From Pseudomonas paracarnis (GTDB lineage: Bacteria; Pseudomonadota; Gammaproteobacteria; Pseudomonadales; Pseudomonadaceae): 64,000 nt of DNA. How positions within the stretch are numbered: position 1 is the stretch's first letter; the number at the start of each line of letters is the position of its first letter. Shown here one piece after another: positions 1-9,686 of the stretch. Below the pieces are notes generated by a model. The model was not told where the DNA came from. It searched no databases and was given only the letters and a program-made list of their open reading frames with translations. A program made the position numbers and the translations under genes. The DNA lies in assembly GCF_904063055.1 (NCBI RefSeq), contig NZ_CAJFCN010000014.1, positions 62,001 to 126,000 on the forward strand, read 5' to 3'.

Positions 1-549
1 GTCCTGTACCTGTGGGTTGGGGAAGGGATCGTAGGCCAGCAACTGGCAGCCGAAGCCGGCCATGATCTTGGCGAAGGTCGCGCCGATCTGACCGGTGCCG
101 ACCACGCCGACCGTTTTGCCGACCAGATCAAAACCGGTCAGCCCGTGCAGGCTGAAATCACCGTCGCGGGTACGGTTGTAGGCACGGTGCAGGCGACGGT
201 TGAGGGCCAGTATCAGGGCGACGGCATGCTCGGCCACTGCGTGGGGCGAATAGGCGGGCACGCGCACGATGGTCAAGCCCAGGCGCTGGGCGGCGGGTAG
301 GTCGACGTGGTTGTAGCCCGCCGAGCGCAGGGCAATCAGGCGTGTGCCGCCCTTGGCCAAGTGCTCCAGCACCGGGGCGCTGAGGTCGTCGTTGATAAAG
401 GCACAGACCACCTCGTGGTGTTCGGCCAGGGCCACGGTATCGAGGTTGAGCCGGGCGGGTTGGAATTGCAGTTCCAGGCCAGCCGGCAGCGGTTCGCCGA
501 GGAAACTCTCGCGGTCGTAGGTTTGGCTGCTGAAGAGAATGACGCGCAT
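1..549 (-). CDS. ldhA: D-lactate dehydrogenase (2-hydroxyacid dehydrogenase), C-terminus cut by window edge
   Basis: NAD-dependent D-2-hydroxyacid dehydrogenase, reducing pyruvate to D-lactate in the cytoplasm. The reverse-strand frame begins MRVILFSSQTYDRESFL and runs off the left edge after about 183 residues. It includes the substrate-domain signature ALRSAGYNHVDL and the start of the Rossmann fold GKTVGVVGTGQIG. The remaining C-terminal catalytic part lies outside the window. It lies downstream of gacS on the same strand with a 55-base gap, the order I recall from other pseudomonads. The substrate is inferred from family and position; another 2-hydroxyacid is possible. Confidence 0.88.
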   Translation of the reverse strand, partial: MRVILFSSQTYDRESFLGEPLPAGLELQFQPARLNLDTVALAEHHEVVCAFINDDLSAPVLEHLAKGGTRLIALRSAGYNHVDLPAAQRLGLTIVRVPAYSPHAVAEHAVALILALNRRLHRAYNRTRDGDFSLHGLTGFDLVGKTVGVVGTGQIGATFAKIMAGFGCQLLAYDPFPNPQVQD

Positions 550-604
550 TGAGAAGGCTCCCTGCAATTTACACATTGTTGATTCGTTGCCCATGAAAAC
601 AGGG

Positions 605-3358
605 TCAGGCGCTGACTCTGGCTTCACTGGCCAGCCGCGCAATCGCCATGTCCAGTTCGTCCAGTGCGGCCATGGCCTTGGCGTCATCCTGCTTGAGCAG
701 GGTTTCGGCGCGTTGGCAGGCTGCTCGTAATTGCGGCACGCCACAGTAGCGGGTGGCGCCGTGCAAACGGTGCACGCGCTCGATCAAGGCGTGGTTGTCA
801 TTGGCTTCGCGGGCGTGGGTAATTGCCAGGCGATCAGCCTCCAGGGAGGCCAGCAGCATGGCGAGCATATCGGCGGCCAGGTCGGCCTTGTTGGCGGCCA
901 GGCGCAGGCCTTCTTCGTGGTCGAGTACCAAGAGCTGCACGCCCTGGGCCGCACCTTCATGGGTGCGCTCCGGGCCTTGGTTACGCAGCGCCAGGCCGGT
1001 CCATTTCAATACCACCTGGGCCAATTGCCGCTCGCTGATGGGTTTGGTCAGGTAGTCGTCCATACCGCTTTGCAGCAGGGCGCGTTTTTCGTTGGCCATG
1101 GCGTGGGCCGTGAGGGCCACCACCGGCAGCGGCGTGCCGTGGCGCTCGCTTTCCCACTGGCGGATCGCCTCGGTGCTCTGGCGGCCATCCATGCCGGGCA
1201 TTTGCACGTCCATCAGCACCAAATCGAACGTTTCCTGCTTCACGGCGTCGACCGCCGCGTAACCGCTTTCCACCGCCTGCACCTTGGCGCCCATGTCTTC
1301 CAACAGGGTTTGCACCAGCAACAGGTTGGCCGGGTTGTCGTCCACGCACAGCACCCGTGGCGCACGGCTGGACAACGGCTCACCGGGTTCGCTGCGCGAA
1401 GGGCGCGGGCTGATCAGGTCGGCCAGGGAGCGGCGCAACTTGCGCGTACAGGCGGGCTTGGCCTGCAATTGGCTGTTGGGGTTGGGCACCGATTGGTTGA
1501 ACAGCATCTGCTCGGTGGTCGGGCACAGCACCAGCACCTTGCAGCCCAGGTGTTCAAGGTCCCACAGGTGTTGGTTGAGGCGCTCGGGCGGAATGTCGTT
1601 GGCCGTGACGCCGAGCACCGCCAGGCTGATGGCCTGTTCGGTCTGGTGCGCACTGGTGATGCCGTTGGTCAGGCTTTCCAGGGTATTGAACGGCGTGACT
1701 TCCAGGCCGCAGTCTTCCAACTGATGTTGCAGGGCCTGGCGCGCCAGTTCGTGGTTTTCCAGCACGGCCACACGACGCCCCAATAGCGGCGCGGCGGGCA
1801 GGTCTTCGACGTCGTCACGGGTCTTGGGCAGGTTCAGGCTGATCCAGAATTCCGAACCTTCACCCGGCGTGCTGTCGACGCCGATTTCGCCGCCCATCTG
1901 CTCGATCAACCGCTTGGAAATCACCAGGCCCAAACCGGTGCCGCCGGGCTGGCGCGACAGCGAGTTGTCGGCCTGGCTGAATGCCTGGAACAGGGCGCGC
2001 ACATCCTGGTTCGACAGGCCAATGCCGGTGTCTTGCACACTGATGCGCAATTGCACGCTGTCTTCCTGCTCGTCCTCGATCATGGCCCGGGCCACAATGG
2101 TGCCTTCGCGGGTGAACTTGATCGCATTACTGATCAGGTTGGTCAGGATCTGCTTGAGCCGCAGCGGGTCGCCCACCAACGCCAGGGGCGTGTCGCGGTA
2201 AACCAGGCTCACCAGTTCGAGCTGCTTGGCATGGGCGGCGGGAGCGAGGATGGTCAAGGTGTCTTGCAGCAAGTCGCGCAGGTTGAAAGGCACGCTGTCG
2301 AGCACCAGCTTGCCGGCTTCAATCTTCGAGAAATCGAGGATCTCGTTAATGATGCCCAGCAAGTTATCCGCAGACTTTTCGATAGTGCCCAGGTAGTCCA
2401 ACTGGCGCGGCGACAGCTCGCTTTTTTGCAACAGGTGAGTAAAGCCGAGGATGCCGTTGAGCGGCGTGCGGATTTCATGGCTCATGTTGGCCAGGAACTC
2501 CGACTTGATACGGCTGGCCTCCAGGGCTTCCTTGCGCGCCAGGTCCAGCTCGATGTTCTGGATCTCGATGGTTTCCAGGTTCTGGCGCACGTCTTCGGTG
2601 GCCTGGTCGATGCTGTGTTGCAGCTCTTCCTGGGCATTTTGCAGGGTTTCGGCCATGCGGTTGATGCCCGACGCGAGTTGGTCCAGTTCCTGGCTGCCCA
2701 AGGGTGGCAGGCGTGTCTCCAGGTTGCCGTCCTTGAGCTGGGTCACGGCTTGCTTGATCTGGCCAATCGGCGAATTGATGGTGCGGCTGATACGCAGGGC
2801 GAGGGCGGCGGTGCACATCAGGCCGATGGCGATCAGCAGCAGGCTGGCGAACAGGCTGCGATAGCCGCGCAGCAACATGCCATTGTGGGACAGCTCCACT
2901 TCGACCCAACCCAGTAGACGGTCGGCCTCATCGGGAATCAACTCGCCCGCCAGGTTGCGATGGCGGCCAAACACCGGCAGTAGATAGCGAGTGGCGTCAT
3001 TGCCGGTGCGCTGCAACAGGTGCGAACTGTTGCCGGTGGGCGGCTGGTTGAGCATGGTCGGACCGGCATGGGCCAGGGACGAACGGTCGGGCGCCAGGAA
3101 CGACACGGCGCGCACATCCGGCTGCTCCAGGGACTGGGTCGCGATGCGCTCCAGCAGGTCGGTGTTCTTATGGCCCAGCGCGGGTGCCACCAAGGGTGCC
3201 AATTGCTCGGCGATCATTTCGCCGCGTTGCAGCAGTTGGGTCTGCAACTCCGAGAGTTGCATCCAGGTGAAATAGCCGCCCAACAACAGCGCCATCAGGC
3301 TGGTCGGTAATAAGGTCAGCAACAGTACGCGGCCTTTTATCCCCATTCTTCTAAGCAC
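605..3358 (-). CDS. gacS: Hybrid sensor histidine kinase GacS (BarA family)
   Basis: Inner-membrane tripartite kinase that phosphorylates the response regulator GacA and so controls Rsm small RNAs and secondary metabolism. It has 917 residues, the usual size. In order: an N-terminal membrane segment (about 11-29), a periplasmic region, a second membrane segment near 170-190, HAMP, the HisKA motif SHEIRTPLNG with His294, an HATPase domain with GTGLGLVISKR, a degenerate receiver, a receiver with Asp717 in LVLMDVQMPGMDG, and an HPt domain with His866 in HRLHGATRYCG. All three phosphorelay residues are present, so it appears functional. The start MLRRMGIKGRVLLLTLLP matches GacS proteins I know. 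Confidence 0.97.
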   Translation of the reverse strand: MLRRMGIKGRVLLLTLLPTSLMALLLGGYFTWMQLSELQTQLLQRGEMIAEQLAPLVAPALGHKNTDLLERIATQSLEQPDVRAVSFLAPDRSSLAHAGPTMLNQPPTGNSSHLLQRTGNDATRYLLPVFGRHRNLAGELIPDEADRLLGWVEVELSHNGMLLRGYRSLFASLLLIAIGLMCTAALALRISRTINSPIGQIKQAVTQLKDGNLETRLPPLGSQELDQLASGINRMAETLQNAQEELQHSIDQATEDVRQNLETIEIQNIELDLARKEALEASRIKSEFLANMSHEIRTPLNGILGFTHLLQKSELSPRQLDYLGTIEKSADNLLGIINEILDFSKIEAGKLVLDSVPFNLRDLLQDTLTILAPAAHAKQLELVSLVYRDTPLALVGDPLRLKQILTNLISNAIKFTREGTIVARAMIEDEQEDSVQLRISVQDTGIGLSNQDVRALFQAFSQADNSLSRQPGGTGLGLVISKRLIEQMGGEIGVDSTPGEGSEFWISLNLPKTRDDVEDLPAAPLLGRRVAVLENHELARQALQHQLEDCGLEVTPFNTLESLTNGITSAHQTEQAISLAVLGVTANDIPPERLNQHLWDLEHLGCKVLVLCPTTEQMLFNQSVPNPNSQLQAKPACTRKLRRSLADLISPRPSRSEPGEPLSSRAPRVLCVDDNPANLLLVQTLLEDMGAKVQAVESGYAAVDAVKQETFDLVLMDVQMPGMDGRQSTEAIRQWESERHGTPLPVVALTAHAMANEKRALLQSGMDDYLTKPISERQLAQVVLKWTGLALRNQGPERTHEGAAQGVQLLVLDHEEGLRLAANKADLAADMLAMLLASLEADRLAITHAREANDNHALIERVHRLHGATRYCGVPQLRAACQRAETLLKQDDAKAMAALDELDMAIARLASEARVSA

Positions 3359-3563
3359 GCCACTCTCCTGCTACCACGTTGTTATCAATGATCCACGCCG
3401 GCATCCGGCCCGCGCCACCTGCGCAGTGTAGCCATTTGCACGGTCTGGAATCTTGCAAATTAATGACATGCGGCAATCTTCGGGCCATTCGGCGCCGGGT
3501 GGCGATTGCCTGTGAACGTTTAATCTTGAATAATCAGTGATTGAGAATGACTTGCAGACGCTA

Positions 3564-4292
3564 ATGACTCCCGTAGCAGTTGGCCTACCCAGTATCCTGA
3601 CCATCGAAGACGACCCGGTGTTGGGCGCCTACGTGCACGAGCAGCTTGGCCGCAGCGGCTTCCAGGTGACCTGGTGCCAGAACGGCCAGCAGGGCCTGCA
3701 ACTGGCCCGCGCCCAGGCCTTCGACCTGGTGCTGATGGACATTCTGCTGCCGGGGCTGGACGGTTTGTCGATCCTCACCCATTTGCGCCAGAGCCACGCC
3801 ATGCCCGTGATCCTGATGTCGGCCCTGGGCGCTGAAGCCGACCGTATCAGCGGTTTTCGCCTGGGCGCGGACGACTATTTGCCCAAGCCGTTCAGCATGG
3901 TTGAACTGTGCGTGCGAATTGAAGCGATCCTACGCCGCGTTGCCCTGGATCGCCGGCCCGAGCCGCCGCGCGCCTCGGTCCCTGAACATGCCCGGGTGCT
4001 GCACTTTGATGATGAACGCTGCGATGTGTCCTGCCAGGACCAGTGGGCCGGGCTCACGCGCAGCGAATACCGCCTTCTGGAAACCCTGCACCGCAATGCC
4101 GAAGAAGTCCTCAGCAAAGCCTTCCTGTATCAGCAGGTGTTGCAGCGCGGGTATGCGCCCCATGACCGCAGCCTCGACATGCATGTCAGCCAGATCCGCC
4201 GCAAGCTCAAGGCCATCGGTTACATCGAGCGTGAAGTACGCACCGTATGGGGCAAGGGCTACGTGCTGAGCGGTCACGATGAAGGGCTTTGA
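3564..4292 (+). CDS. OmpR-family two-component response regulator
   Basis: A receiver domain (phosphoacceptor Asp59 in LVLMDILLPGLDG, Lys in DDYLPKPF) is followed by a C-terminal winged-helix DNA-binding domain ending in a typical RTVWGKGYVL hairpin. It has 242 residues from the ATG at 3564; a GTG at 3537 would add nine residues, and neither start has a strong ribosome site. It overlaps the sensor gene by 14 bases, so the two are co-transcribed and probably partners. It is divergent from gacS. In P. aeruginosa PAO1, from memory, the pair beside gacS is PirRS (ferric enterobactin), but no TonB receptor follows here, so the regulon is unknown. Confidence 0.9.
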   Translation: MTPVAVGLPSILTIEDDPVLGAYVHEQLGRSGFQVTWCQNGQQGLQLARAQAFDLVLMDILLPGLDGLSILTHLRQSHAMPVILMSALGAEADRISGFRLGADDYLPKPFSMVELCVRIEAILRRVALDRRPEPPRASVPEHARVLHFDDERCDVSCQDQWAGLTRSEYRLLETLHRNAEEVLSKAFLYQQVLQRGYAPHDRSLDMHVSQIRRKLKAIGYIEREVRTVWGKGYVLSGHDEGL

Positions 4293-5637
4293 GCGATTGC
4301 CCGGCAGGCACTCGTTGTTCTGGAAGCTGGCCTGTCTGTTGATCGCCTTCTGTTTGCTGATGATCTGGCTCAGTTGGTCCTGGGGCCGCTACATGGAGCA
4401 GCAGAGCGCGTACCTGTCGGACAAGTCGCGGGAGATTCTCACTGGCTATGCCGCGGGTGCCGAGCTGGCGTGGAGCACTCAAGGCAGCGCCGGCGTGGAC
4501 GCCTGGCTGCGGCGGATGGCCGAGCGCGAAAGCACTTGGGTGGGGGTGATCGGTAACGACCTACAGTCCCTGGGCAGCACGCCCTTGAGTGACAAGGAAA
4601 GCCAGCGCCTGACGTTTTTGCGCGGATTGGATTGGCCGGTCAGCCGGCATGTCATTGGCCTGCCTTGGATGAAGGTGCCGTTTCCGGTCGACCCTGGCGC
4701 GGGGTCGCTGGTGATCGAGCTGCCGCAGCGCTTTATGCCAGGGCGCTATCAACTGTTCTGGCGGGTGGTCACCAATGGTGTGATTCCCGGCCTGTTTACC
4801 CTGTTGCTGTGCATCGGCCTCTACCGGCTGTTGATCATGCCCCTCAATCAATTGCGCGAGCAGGCCAATGCCTGGCGTGCGGACCAACTCAATACGCGGA
4901 TGTCTCGCGATGCCACCAGCCGCCAGGATGAACTGGGCGAGTTGGGCCGCGCCTTTGACCATATGTCCGAACGCTTGCAGGGCACCGTGCGTTTGCAGCA
5001 GCAGTTGCTGCGCGATATGTCCCATGAATTGCGTACCCCCTTGAGCCGCCTGCGGGTGGCCTGCGACAGCGAGCAAGACCCGGCCAAGCTGCGCGAGCGC
5101 CTGGGCCGGGAAATCGACGCCATGCAGCGCCTGGTGGAAGACAGCCTGCAACTGGCGTGGCTCGACAGCGAAACAACGCCGCTGCCACAGGAAGACATTC
5201 AGCTCCAGGCGTTATGGGACATCTTGCGCGAGAACGCGTGTTTTGAAAGCGGTTGGCCCGCATCGCGCTTGCCGTGCCTGTTACCCGCGGACAGTTGGGT
5301 GCGTGGCAACCTCAATGCACTGGCCCAGGCCTTGGAAAATATCCTGCGCAACGCCGTACGCCACTCGCCCCAGGGCGGCTGGGTGCAACTCGACGGCTGT
5401 CGGGAGGGGGACTATTGGCATATCTGGCTGCAGGATCAGGGCGCTGGGATTGCTGAGGATGATCTGGAGCGCATCTTCGCGCCCTTTACCCGCCTGGACG
5501 GCTCGCGACCCGGCGATGGTGGTTTCGGCCTGGGCCTGAGCATTGCCCGCAACGCCGTGCAGCGCCAGGGCGGTCGCTTATGGGCGGAAAATACCGGGCA
5601 GGGCCTGCGGGTGCATTTGCACTTGCTGGCCCGTTAG
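4279..5637 (+). CDS. Two-component sensor histidine kinase
   Basis: Inner-membrane histidine kinase of 452 residues, cognate to the overlapping response regulator. A first membrane helix (about 14-35) and a second near 155-185 flank a periplasmic domain of roughly 120 residues. They are followed by HAMP, HisKA with His249 in SHELRTPLSRLR, and an HATPase domain with N box NALAQALENILRNAVRHS and G box GFGLGLSIARN. There is no extra receiver. The periplasmic input domain carries no motif I recognise, so the signal cannot be read. It ends three bases before the stop of the convergent DUF2062 gene. Confidence 0.9.
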   Translation: MKGFERLPGRHSLFWKLACLLIAFCLLMIWLSWSWGRYMEQQSAYLSDKSREILTGYAAGAELAWSTQGSAGVDAWLRRMAERESTWVGVIGNDLQSLGSTPLSDKESQRLTFLRGLDWPVSRHVIGLPWMKVPFPVDPGAGSLVIELPQRFMPGRYQLFWRVVTNGVIPGLFTLLLCIGLYRLLIMPLNQLREQANAWRADQLNTRMSRDATSRQDELGELGRAFDHMSERLQGTVRLQQQLLRDMSHELRTPLSRLRVACDSEQDPAKLRERLGREIDAMQRLVEDSLQLAWLDSETTPLPQEDIQLQALWDILRENACFESGWPASRLPCLLPADSWVRGNLNALAQALENILRNAVRHSPQGGWVQLDGCREGDYWHIWLQDQGAGIAEDDLERIFAPFTRLDGSRPGDGGFGLGLSIARNAVQRQGGRLWAENTGQGLRVHLHLLAR

Positions 5638-5640
5638 CGC

Positions 5641-6156
5641 TCAGCGCCTACGCAGTTTGCGTTTTTTCCACTGGTGCGCCACCCACCAGCGCCAGTACGC
5701 CATGGTCAGGCAATAGGCCAGGGCGCCCAATACTACCCCCAATACCACCGAACCCAGCAGGAACGGCTGCCAGAGTGTGCTCAACTGGCCGCTGATCCAT
5801 TCCCACGTCAGGTTGTCGGGCAAGCTGCGTGGCGGCACGTTCATCAGCCAGGCGCCGGTCATATAGGTGCAGATGAACACCACCGGCATGGTGATGGGGT
5901 TGGTCAACCACACCAGGCTGATGGCGATGGGCATATTGCCGCGCACCGAGATCGCGAGCACTGCGGCGAGCAACATCTGCAACGGAATCGGGATAAACGC
6001 CGCAAATAAACCCACCGCCATGGCGCGCGCCACGGAGTGCCGGTTCAGGTGCCAGAGGTTGGGGTCATGCAGCAGCGTGCCAAGAAACTGTAATGACTTG
6101 TGTTCCCTGATACTGCTGGGGTCTGGCATGTACCGTTTGAATAAGCGCCGGGGCAT
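5641..6156 (-). CDS. DUF2062 integral membrane protein
   Basis: Small inner-membrane protein (171 residues) of unknown function. The N-terminus MPRRLFKRYMPDPSSIREHK is soluble and is followed by the family signature VARAMAVGLFAAFIPIPLQM, LAISVRGNMPIAISLVWLTNPITMP and a second hydrophobic hairpin. It ends in a very basic WKKRKLRRR tail. This matches DUF2062, found across proteobacteria. From memory it sits next to comEC in P. aeruginosa, as it does here (divergent). No function should be inferred. Confidence 0.88.
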   Translation of the reverse strand: MPRRLFKRYMPDPSSIREHKSLQFLGTLLHDPNLWHLNRHSVARAMAVGLFAAFIPIPLQMLLAAVLAISVRGNMPIAISLVWLTNPITMPVVFICTYMTGAWLMNVPPRSLPDNLTWEWISGQLSTLWQPFLLGSVVLGVVLGALAYCLTMAYWRWWVAHQWKKRKLRRR

Positions 6157-6291
6157 ATGGGGTCCAGGTCAATTCGAGGGGCAAGTATGCCCGGATTCTA
6201 TAAACAGAAAATTCAGACTTTGTGACAAAACATCATAGGCGCTGTCGTTCAGCCGACTAAGACTGAGTGGATCACGGGAAAAGGATGATCC

Positions 6292-8517
6292 ATGAAGACA
6301 GGGATGTTGGCGTTGGCGCTGGGGTTGCTGATGTTGCGTTGGTTGCCGGCCCTGCCGCCCGGCGGCGCGTTATTGGGCATGCTGGTGTTGGCCTTGATGC
6401 TGTTGCCTTTTCGGTCCTATCCCTTGGCCTTTTTTCTGGTGGGCTTGAGCTGGGCTTGCTTCAGCGCGCAGCGGGCGTTGGATGATCGACTGCAGCCGGC
6501 CCTGGATGGGCAGACTCGTTGGGTGGAGGGGCGCGTGGTCGGCTTGCCCCAGCAGACGGTTACGGGCGTGCGCTTTGAACTGGCCGACGGCCGGTTGCGC
6601 AAGGGGCGGCTGCCCAAACGTATCCGCGTGTCCTGGCACGGCGGGCCAGTGGTGAACAGCGGCGAACGCTGGCGCCTGGCGCTGAAACTCAAGCGGCCTG
6701 CGGGCCTGCTCAATTTTCATGGAGTTGACCACGAAGCCTGGCTGCTGGCCCAGCGTATCGGTGCCACTGCAACGGTAAAAGATGGTGAACGCCTCGCACC
6801 GGCCCGCAATGCCTGGCGCGATGCTGTTCGCCAGCGCCTGATGGCGGTGGATGCCCAAGGCCGCGAGGCGGGCTTGGCGGCGTTGGTATTGGGCGACGGT
6901 TCCGGCTTGGCGCCTGAGGATTGGCAGGTGTTGCAGGACACGGGCACGGTGCATCTGCTGGTGATTTCCGGGCAGCATATCGGCTTGTTGGCGGGCTTGA
7001 TCTACGGCTTTGTCGCGGTATTGGCGCGCTATGGTTGCTGGCCACAAACCTGGCCGTGGCTGCCGTGGGCGTGCGGCCTGGCTTTTGGCGCAGCGTTGGG
7101 TTATGGCCTGCTGGCGGGGTTTGGCGTGCCGGTGCAGCGGGCTTGTATGATGGTCGGCCTGGTGTTGCTGTGGCGTCTGCGTTTCCGCCATTTGGGGCTG
7201 TGGTGGCCGTTGCTGCTGGCGCTGAACGGCGTGCTGGTGCTGGAGCCCTTGGCCAGCCTGCAGGTAGGGTTCTGGTTATCGTTTGCGGCGGTCGCGGTAT
7301 TGTTGCTGGCGTTCGGCGGGCGCTTGGGGCCGTGGAGCGTCTGGCAGGCGTGGACCCGGCCTCAGTGGTTGATTGCCATTGGCTTGTTTCCGGTGTTGCT
7401 GGTGTTGGGTTTGCCCATCAGCCTCAGCGCACCGGTGGCCAATCTGTTTGCCGTGCCGTGGATCAGCCTGGTGGTGCTGCCCTTGGCGCTGCTGGGCACG
7501 GCGTTGTTGTGGGTACCGCTGGCGGGGGAAGCTGTGCTGTGGCTGGCCGGCGGCGCGCTGGACGGATTGTTCAAGGGCCTGGCGCTGCTGGCCGGGCAAT
7601 TGCCGGCCTGGGTGCCGCCCGAGGTGCCGCTGGGGTATTGGCTGGTCAGCCTGATGGGCGCGGTGGTGTTACTGCTGCCCAAAGGGGTGCCGTTCCGGGT
7701 GTTGGGCTGGCCCATGCTGTTGATGGCCGTTTTTCCGCCCCGGGAGTGGGTGCCCCACGGACAGGTAGAGGTGCTGCAACTGGATGTCGGCCAGGGGCAG
7801 GCACTGATCCTGCGCACCCGTCATCACACCTTGCTCTACGATGCCGGGCCGCGCTCGGGGCCTGTCGACCTCGGCGCGCGCGTCGTGTTGCCGTCGTTGA
7901 AAAAACTCGGGGTAGGGCAGTTGGACATGATGCTGCTCAGCCATGCCGACGCCGATCACGCCGGTGGTGCGGCAGCAGTGGCTCGGGGGTTGCCCGTCAA
8001 ACGCGTGGTGGGCGGCGAAACCGAGGGCTTGCCAGCCTTTCTCGCCACCCAGCCCTGTACCAGCGGCGAGCGATGGGAATGGGACGGGGTGTGGTTTGAA
8101 CTGTGGCAGTGGGCGGGTGGGCTTGAGGGCAATCCGAGGTCGTGCGTGCTGCACGTCCAGGCCAATGGCGAACGCCTGCTGCTCACCGGCGACATTGACC
8201 GCGCTGCAGAACAGGCGTTTCTAGCTTCCCCGCTGGCGGTTCCGACCGACTGGCTACAGGCCCCGCACCATGGCAGCCGCAGTTCTTCGTCCTGGCCTTT
8301 CGTACAACGGTTGGCGCCCACCTCGGTGCTGATTTCCCGCGGGCGCAGCAATACGTTCGGCCATCCTCATCCGCAGGTCCTGGAGCGCTACCAAGCACTG
8401 GGCAGCCGGGTGTATGACAGCGCCGAACAGGGCGCCGTGCGCCTGCGCCTGGGGGCGTTTGTGCCGGCGACGGTTGCGCGCAGCCAACGTCGTTTCTGGC
8501 GCGAACCGTTACCGTAA
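6292..8517 (+). CDS. comA: DNA internalization-related competence protein ComEC/Rec2
   Basis: Polytopic inner-membrane channel for transport of single-stranded DNA in natural transformation. It has 741 residues, normal for the family. The N-terminus is hydrophobic, followed by an OB-like region (about 60-170), then the Competence domain beginning near 190 with HLLVISGQHIGLLAGL and many helices. A C-terminal metallo-beta-lactamase domain from about 485 carries LQLDVGQGQALIL, the metal motif SHADADHAGG and APHHGSRSSSS. The metal-binding motif is intact. It lies upstream of the exbB-murB operon with a 108-base gap. Confidence 0.95.
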   Translation: MKTGMLALALGLLMLRWLPALPPGGALLGMLVLALMLLPFRSYPLAFFLVGLSWACFSAQRALDDRLQPALDGQTRWVEGRVVGLPQQTVTGVRFELADGRLRKGRLPKRIRVSWHGGPVVNSGERWRLALKLKRPAGLLNFHGVDHEAWLLAQRIGATATVKDGERLAPARNAWRDAVRQRLMAVDAQGREAGLAALVLGDGSGLAPEDWQVLQDTGTVHLLVISGQHIGLLAGLIYGFVAVLARYGCWPQTWPWLPWACGLAFGAALGYGLLAGFGVPVQRACMMVGLVLLWRLRFRHLGLWWPLLLALNGVLVLEPLASLQVGFWLSFAAVAVLLLAFGGRLGPWSVWQAWTRPQWLIAIGLFPVLLVLGLPISLSAPVANLFAVPWISLVVLPLALLGTALLWVPLAGEAVLWLAGGALDGLFKGLALLAGQLPAWVPPEVPLGYWLVSLMGAVVLLLPKGVPFRVLGWPMLLMAVFPPREWVPHGQVEVLQLDVGQGQALILRTRHHTLLYDAGPRSGPVDLGARVVLPSLKKLGVGQLDMMLLSHADADHAGGAAAVARGLPVKRVVGGETEGLPAFLATQPCTSGERWEWDGVWFELWQWAGGLEGNPRSCVLHVQANGERLLLTGDIDRAAEQAFLASPLAVPTDWLQAPHHGSRSSSSWPFVQRLAPTSVLISRGRSNTFGHPHPQVLERYQALGSRVYDSAEQGAVRLRLGAFVPATVARSQRRFWREPLP

Positions 8518-8625
8518 TCAGGCGTTACCAAAGTTTCGAACCGCGACAGAAGGGCCTGTAGCCGGTGAACCCCTCTGTTGACCCTATATGGTAAAGTGGC
8601 GCACTTTTTCGAGGGGACATTCACT

Positions 8626-9261
8626 GTGTGGGAATTGGTCAAATCCGGCGGCTGGATGATGTTGCCGATCATTCTGAGCTCCATCGTCGCACTCGGCATC
8701 GTCGCCGAACGCCTGTGGACCCTGCGCGCCAGTCGCGTCACCCCCGAGCACTTGCTGGGGCAGGTCTGGGGCTGGATCAAGAACAAGCAGCTCGACAAGC
8801 AAAAGCTCAAGGAGCTGCGTGCCAATTCGCCACTGGGTGAAATCCTCGCCGCCGGCTTGGCCAATTCCAAGCATGGTCGCGAGATCATGAAAGAGTGCAT
8901 TGAAGAAGCGGCCGCCCGGGTTATCCATGAGCTGGAGCGCTATATCAACGCCCTCGGCACTATCGCCGCCATGGCGCCGTTGCTGGGTTTGCTCGGCACG
9001 GTATTGGGCATGATCGATATCTTCAGCGCGTTCACGGGCTCGGGCATGACCACCAACGCGTCGGTACTGGCCGGCGGTATCTCCAAGGCCCTGATCACCA
9101 CCGCCGCGGGCTTGATGGTGGGTATCCCTTCGGTGTTCTTCCACCGTTTCCTACAGCGGCGCATTGATGAGCTGGTGGTCGGTATGGAACAGGAAGCCAT
9201 CAAGTTGGTAGAAGTGGTGCAGGGCGACCGTGATGTAGACCTGGTCGAGGGCAAAGCGTGA
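8626..9261 (+). CDS. exbB: MotA/TolQ/ExbB proton channel family protein
   Basis: Inner-membrane proton-channel subunit that couples the proton motive force to outer-membrane work with ExbD. It has 211 residues from GTG at 8626, preceded by GAGGGG; upstream in-frame starts are poorer. A membrane helix (VKSGGWMMLPIILSSIVALGI) is followed by a cytoplasmic region. The conserved pair of helices comes next, with IAAMAPLLGLLGTVLGMI and GISKALITTAAGLMVGIPSVF, the core ExbB/TolQ motifs. It overlaps exbD by four bases. No tonB gene is adjacent, so whether it serves TonB receptors or another envelope process is unsettled. Confidence 0.93.
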   Translation: MWELVKSGGWMMLPIILSSIVALGIVAERLWTLRASRVTPEHLLGQVWGWIKNKQLDKQKLKELRANSPLGEILAAGLANSKHGREIMKECIEEAAARVIHELERYINALGTIAAMAPLLGLLGTVLGMIDIFSAFTGSGMTTNASVLAGGISKALITTAAGLMVGIPSVFFHRFLQRRIDELVVGMEQEAIKLVEVVQGDRDVDLVEGKA

Positions 9262-9686
9262 AATTTCGCCGCAAGCAACGGGAAAATGTCGATATCAACC
9301 TCGCGTCGTTGATCGACGTGGTGTTTATCCTGCTGCTGTTCTTTGTCGTGACCACCACCTTCACCCGCGAAACCCAGCTGCGTGTCGACTTGCCTGAAGC
9401 GGTAAGCGGCTCGCCTGCCGAAGACCAGCAGGTCAAGCAACTGGACATCGCCATCAGCGCCGAAGGGGTGTTTTCGGTGAATAACCAGTTGCTGGAGAAA
9501 AACGACCTTGCCAGCTTGATGGAGGCGTTGCAGAAGGAATCTGGCGGCGACACCCAGTTGCCGCTGTCCATCAGCGCCGATGGCAAGACCCCGCATCAAG
9601 CCGTGATCACCGCCATGGACGCTGCCGGCAAGCTCGGTTTCAGCCATTTGCGCATGACCACCGTCGAGGCGGCGAGCCCGCCCTGA
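9258..9686 (+). CDS. exbD: Biopolymer transport protein ExbD/TolR
   Basis: Partner of the preceding ExbB. It has 142 residues: a short cytoplasmic N-terminus (MKFRRKQRENVDINLASL), one membrane helix carrying the essential Asp in LIDVVFILLLFFVVTTTF, and a periplasmic domain ending near SAMDAAGKLGF-type sequence. The GTG start at 9258 overlaps the exbB stop, which implies translational coupling. Its own stop overlaps the lpxK start by one base, tying proton-driven envelope transport to lipid A synthesis in one transcript. Confidence 0.93.
   Translation: MKFRRKQRENVDINLASLIDVVFILLLFFVVTTTFTRETQLRVDLPEAVSGSPAEDQQVKQLDIAISAEGVFSVNNQLLEKNDLASLMEALQKESGGDTQLPLSISADGKTPHQAVITAMDAAGKLGFSHLRMTTVEAASPP

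Noticed and set aside
731..1786. Plus-strand frame opposite gacS
   Set aside because: Mirror of GacS codons, rich in Gln/His/Val typical of shadow frames, no motif.
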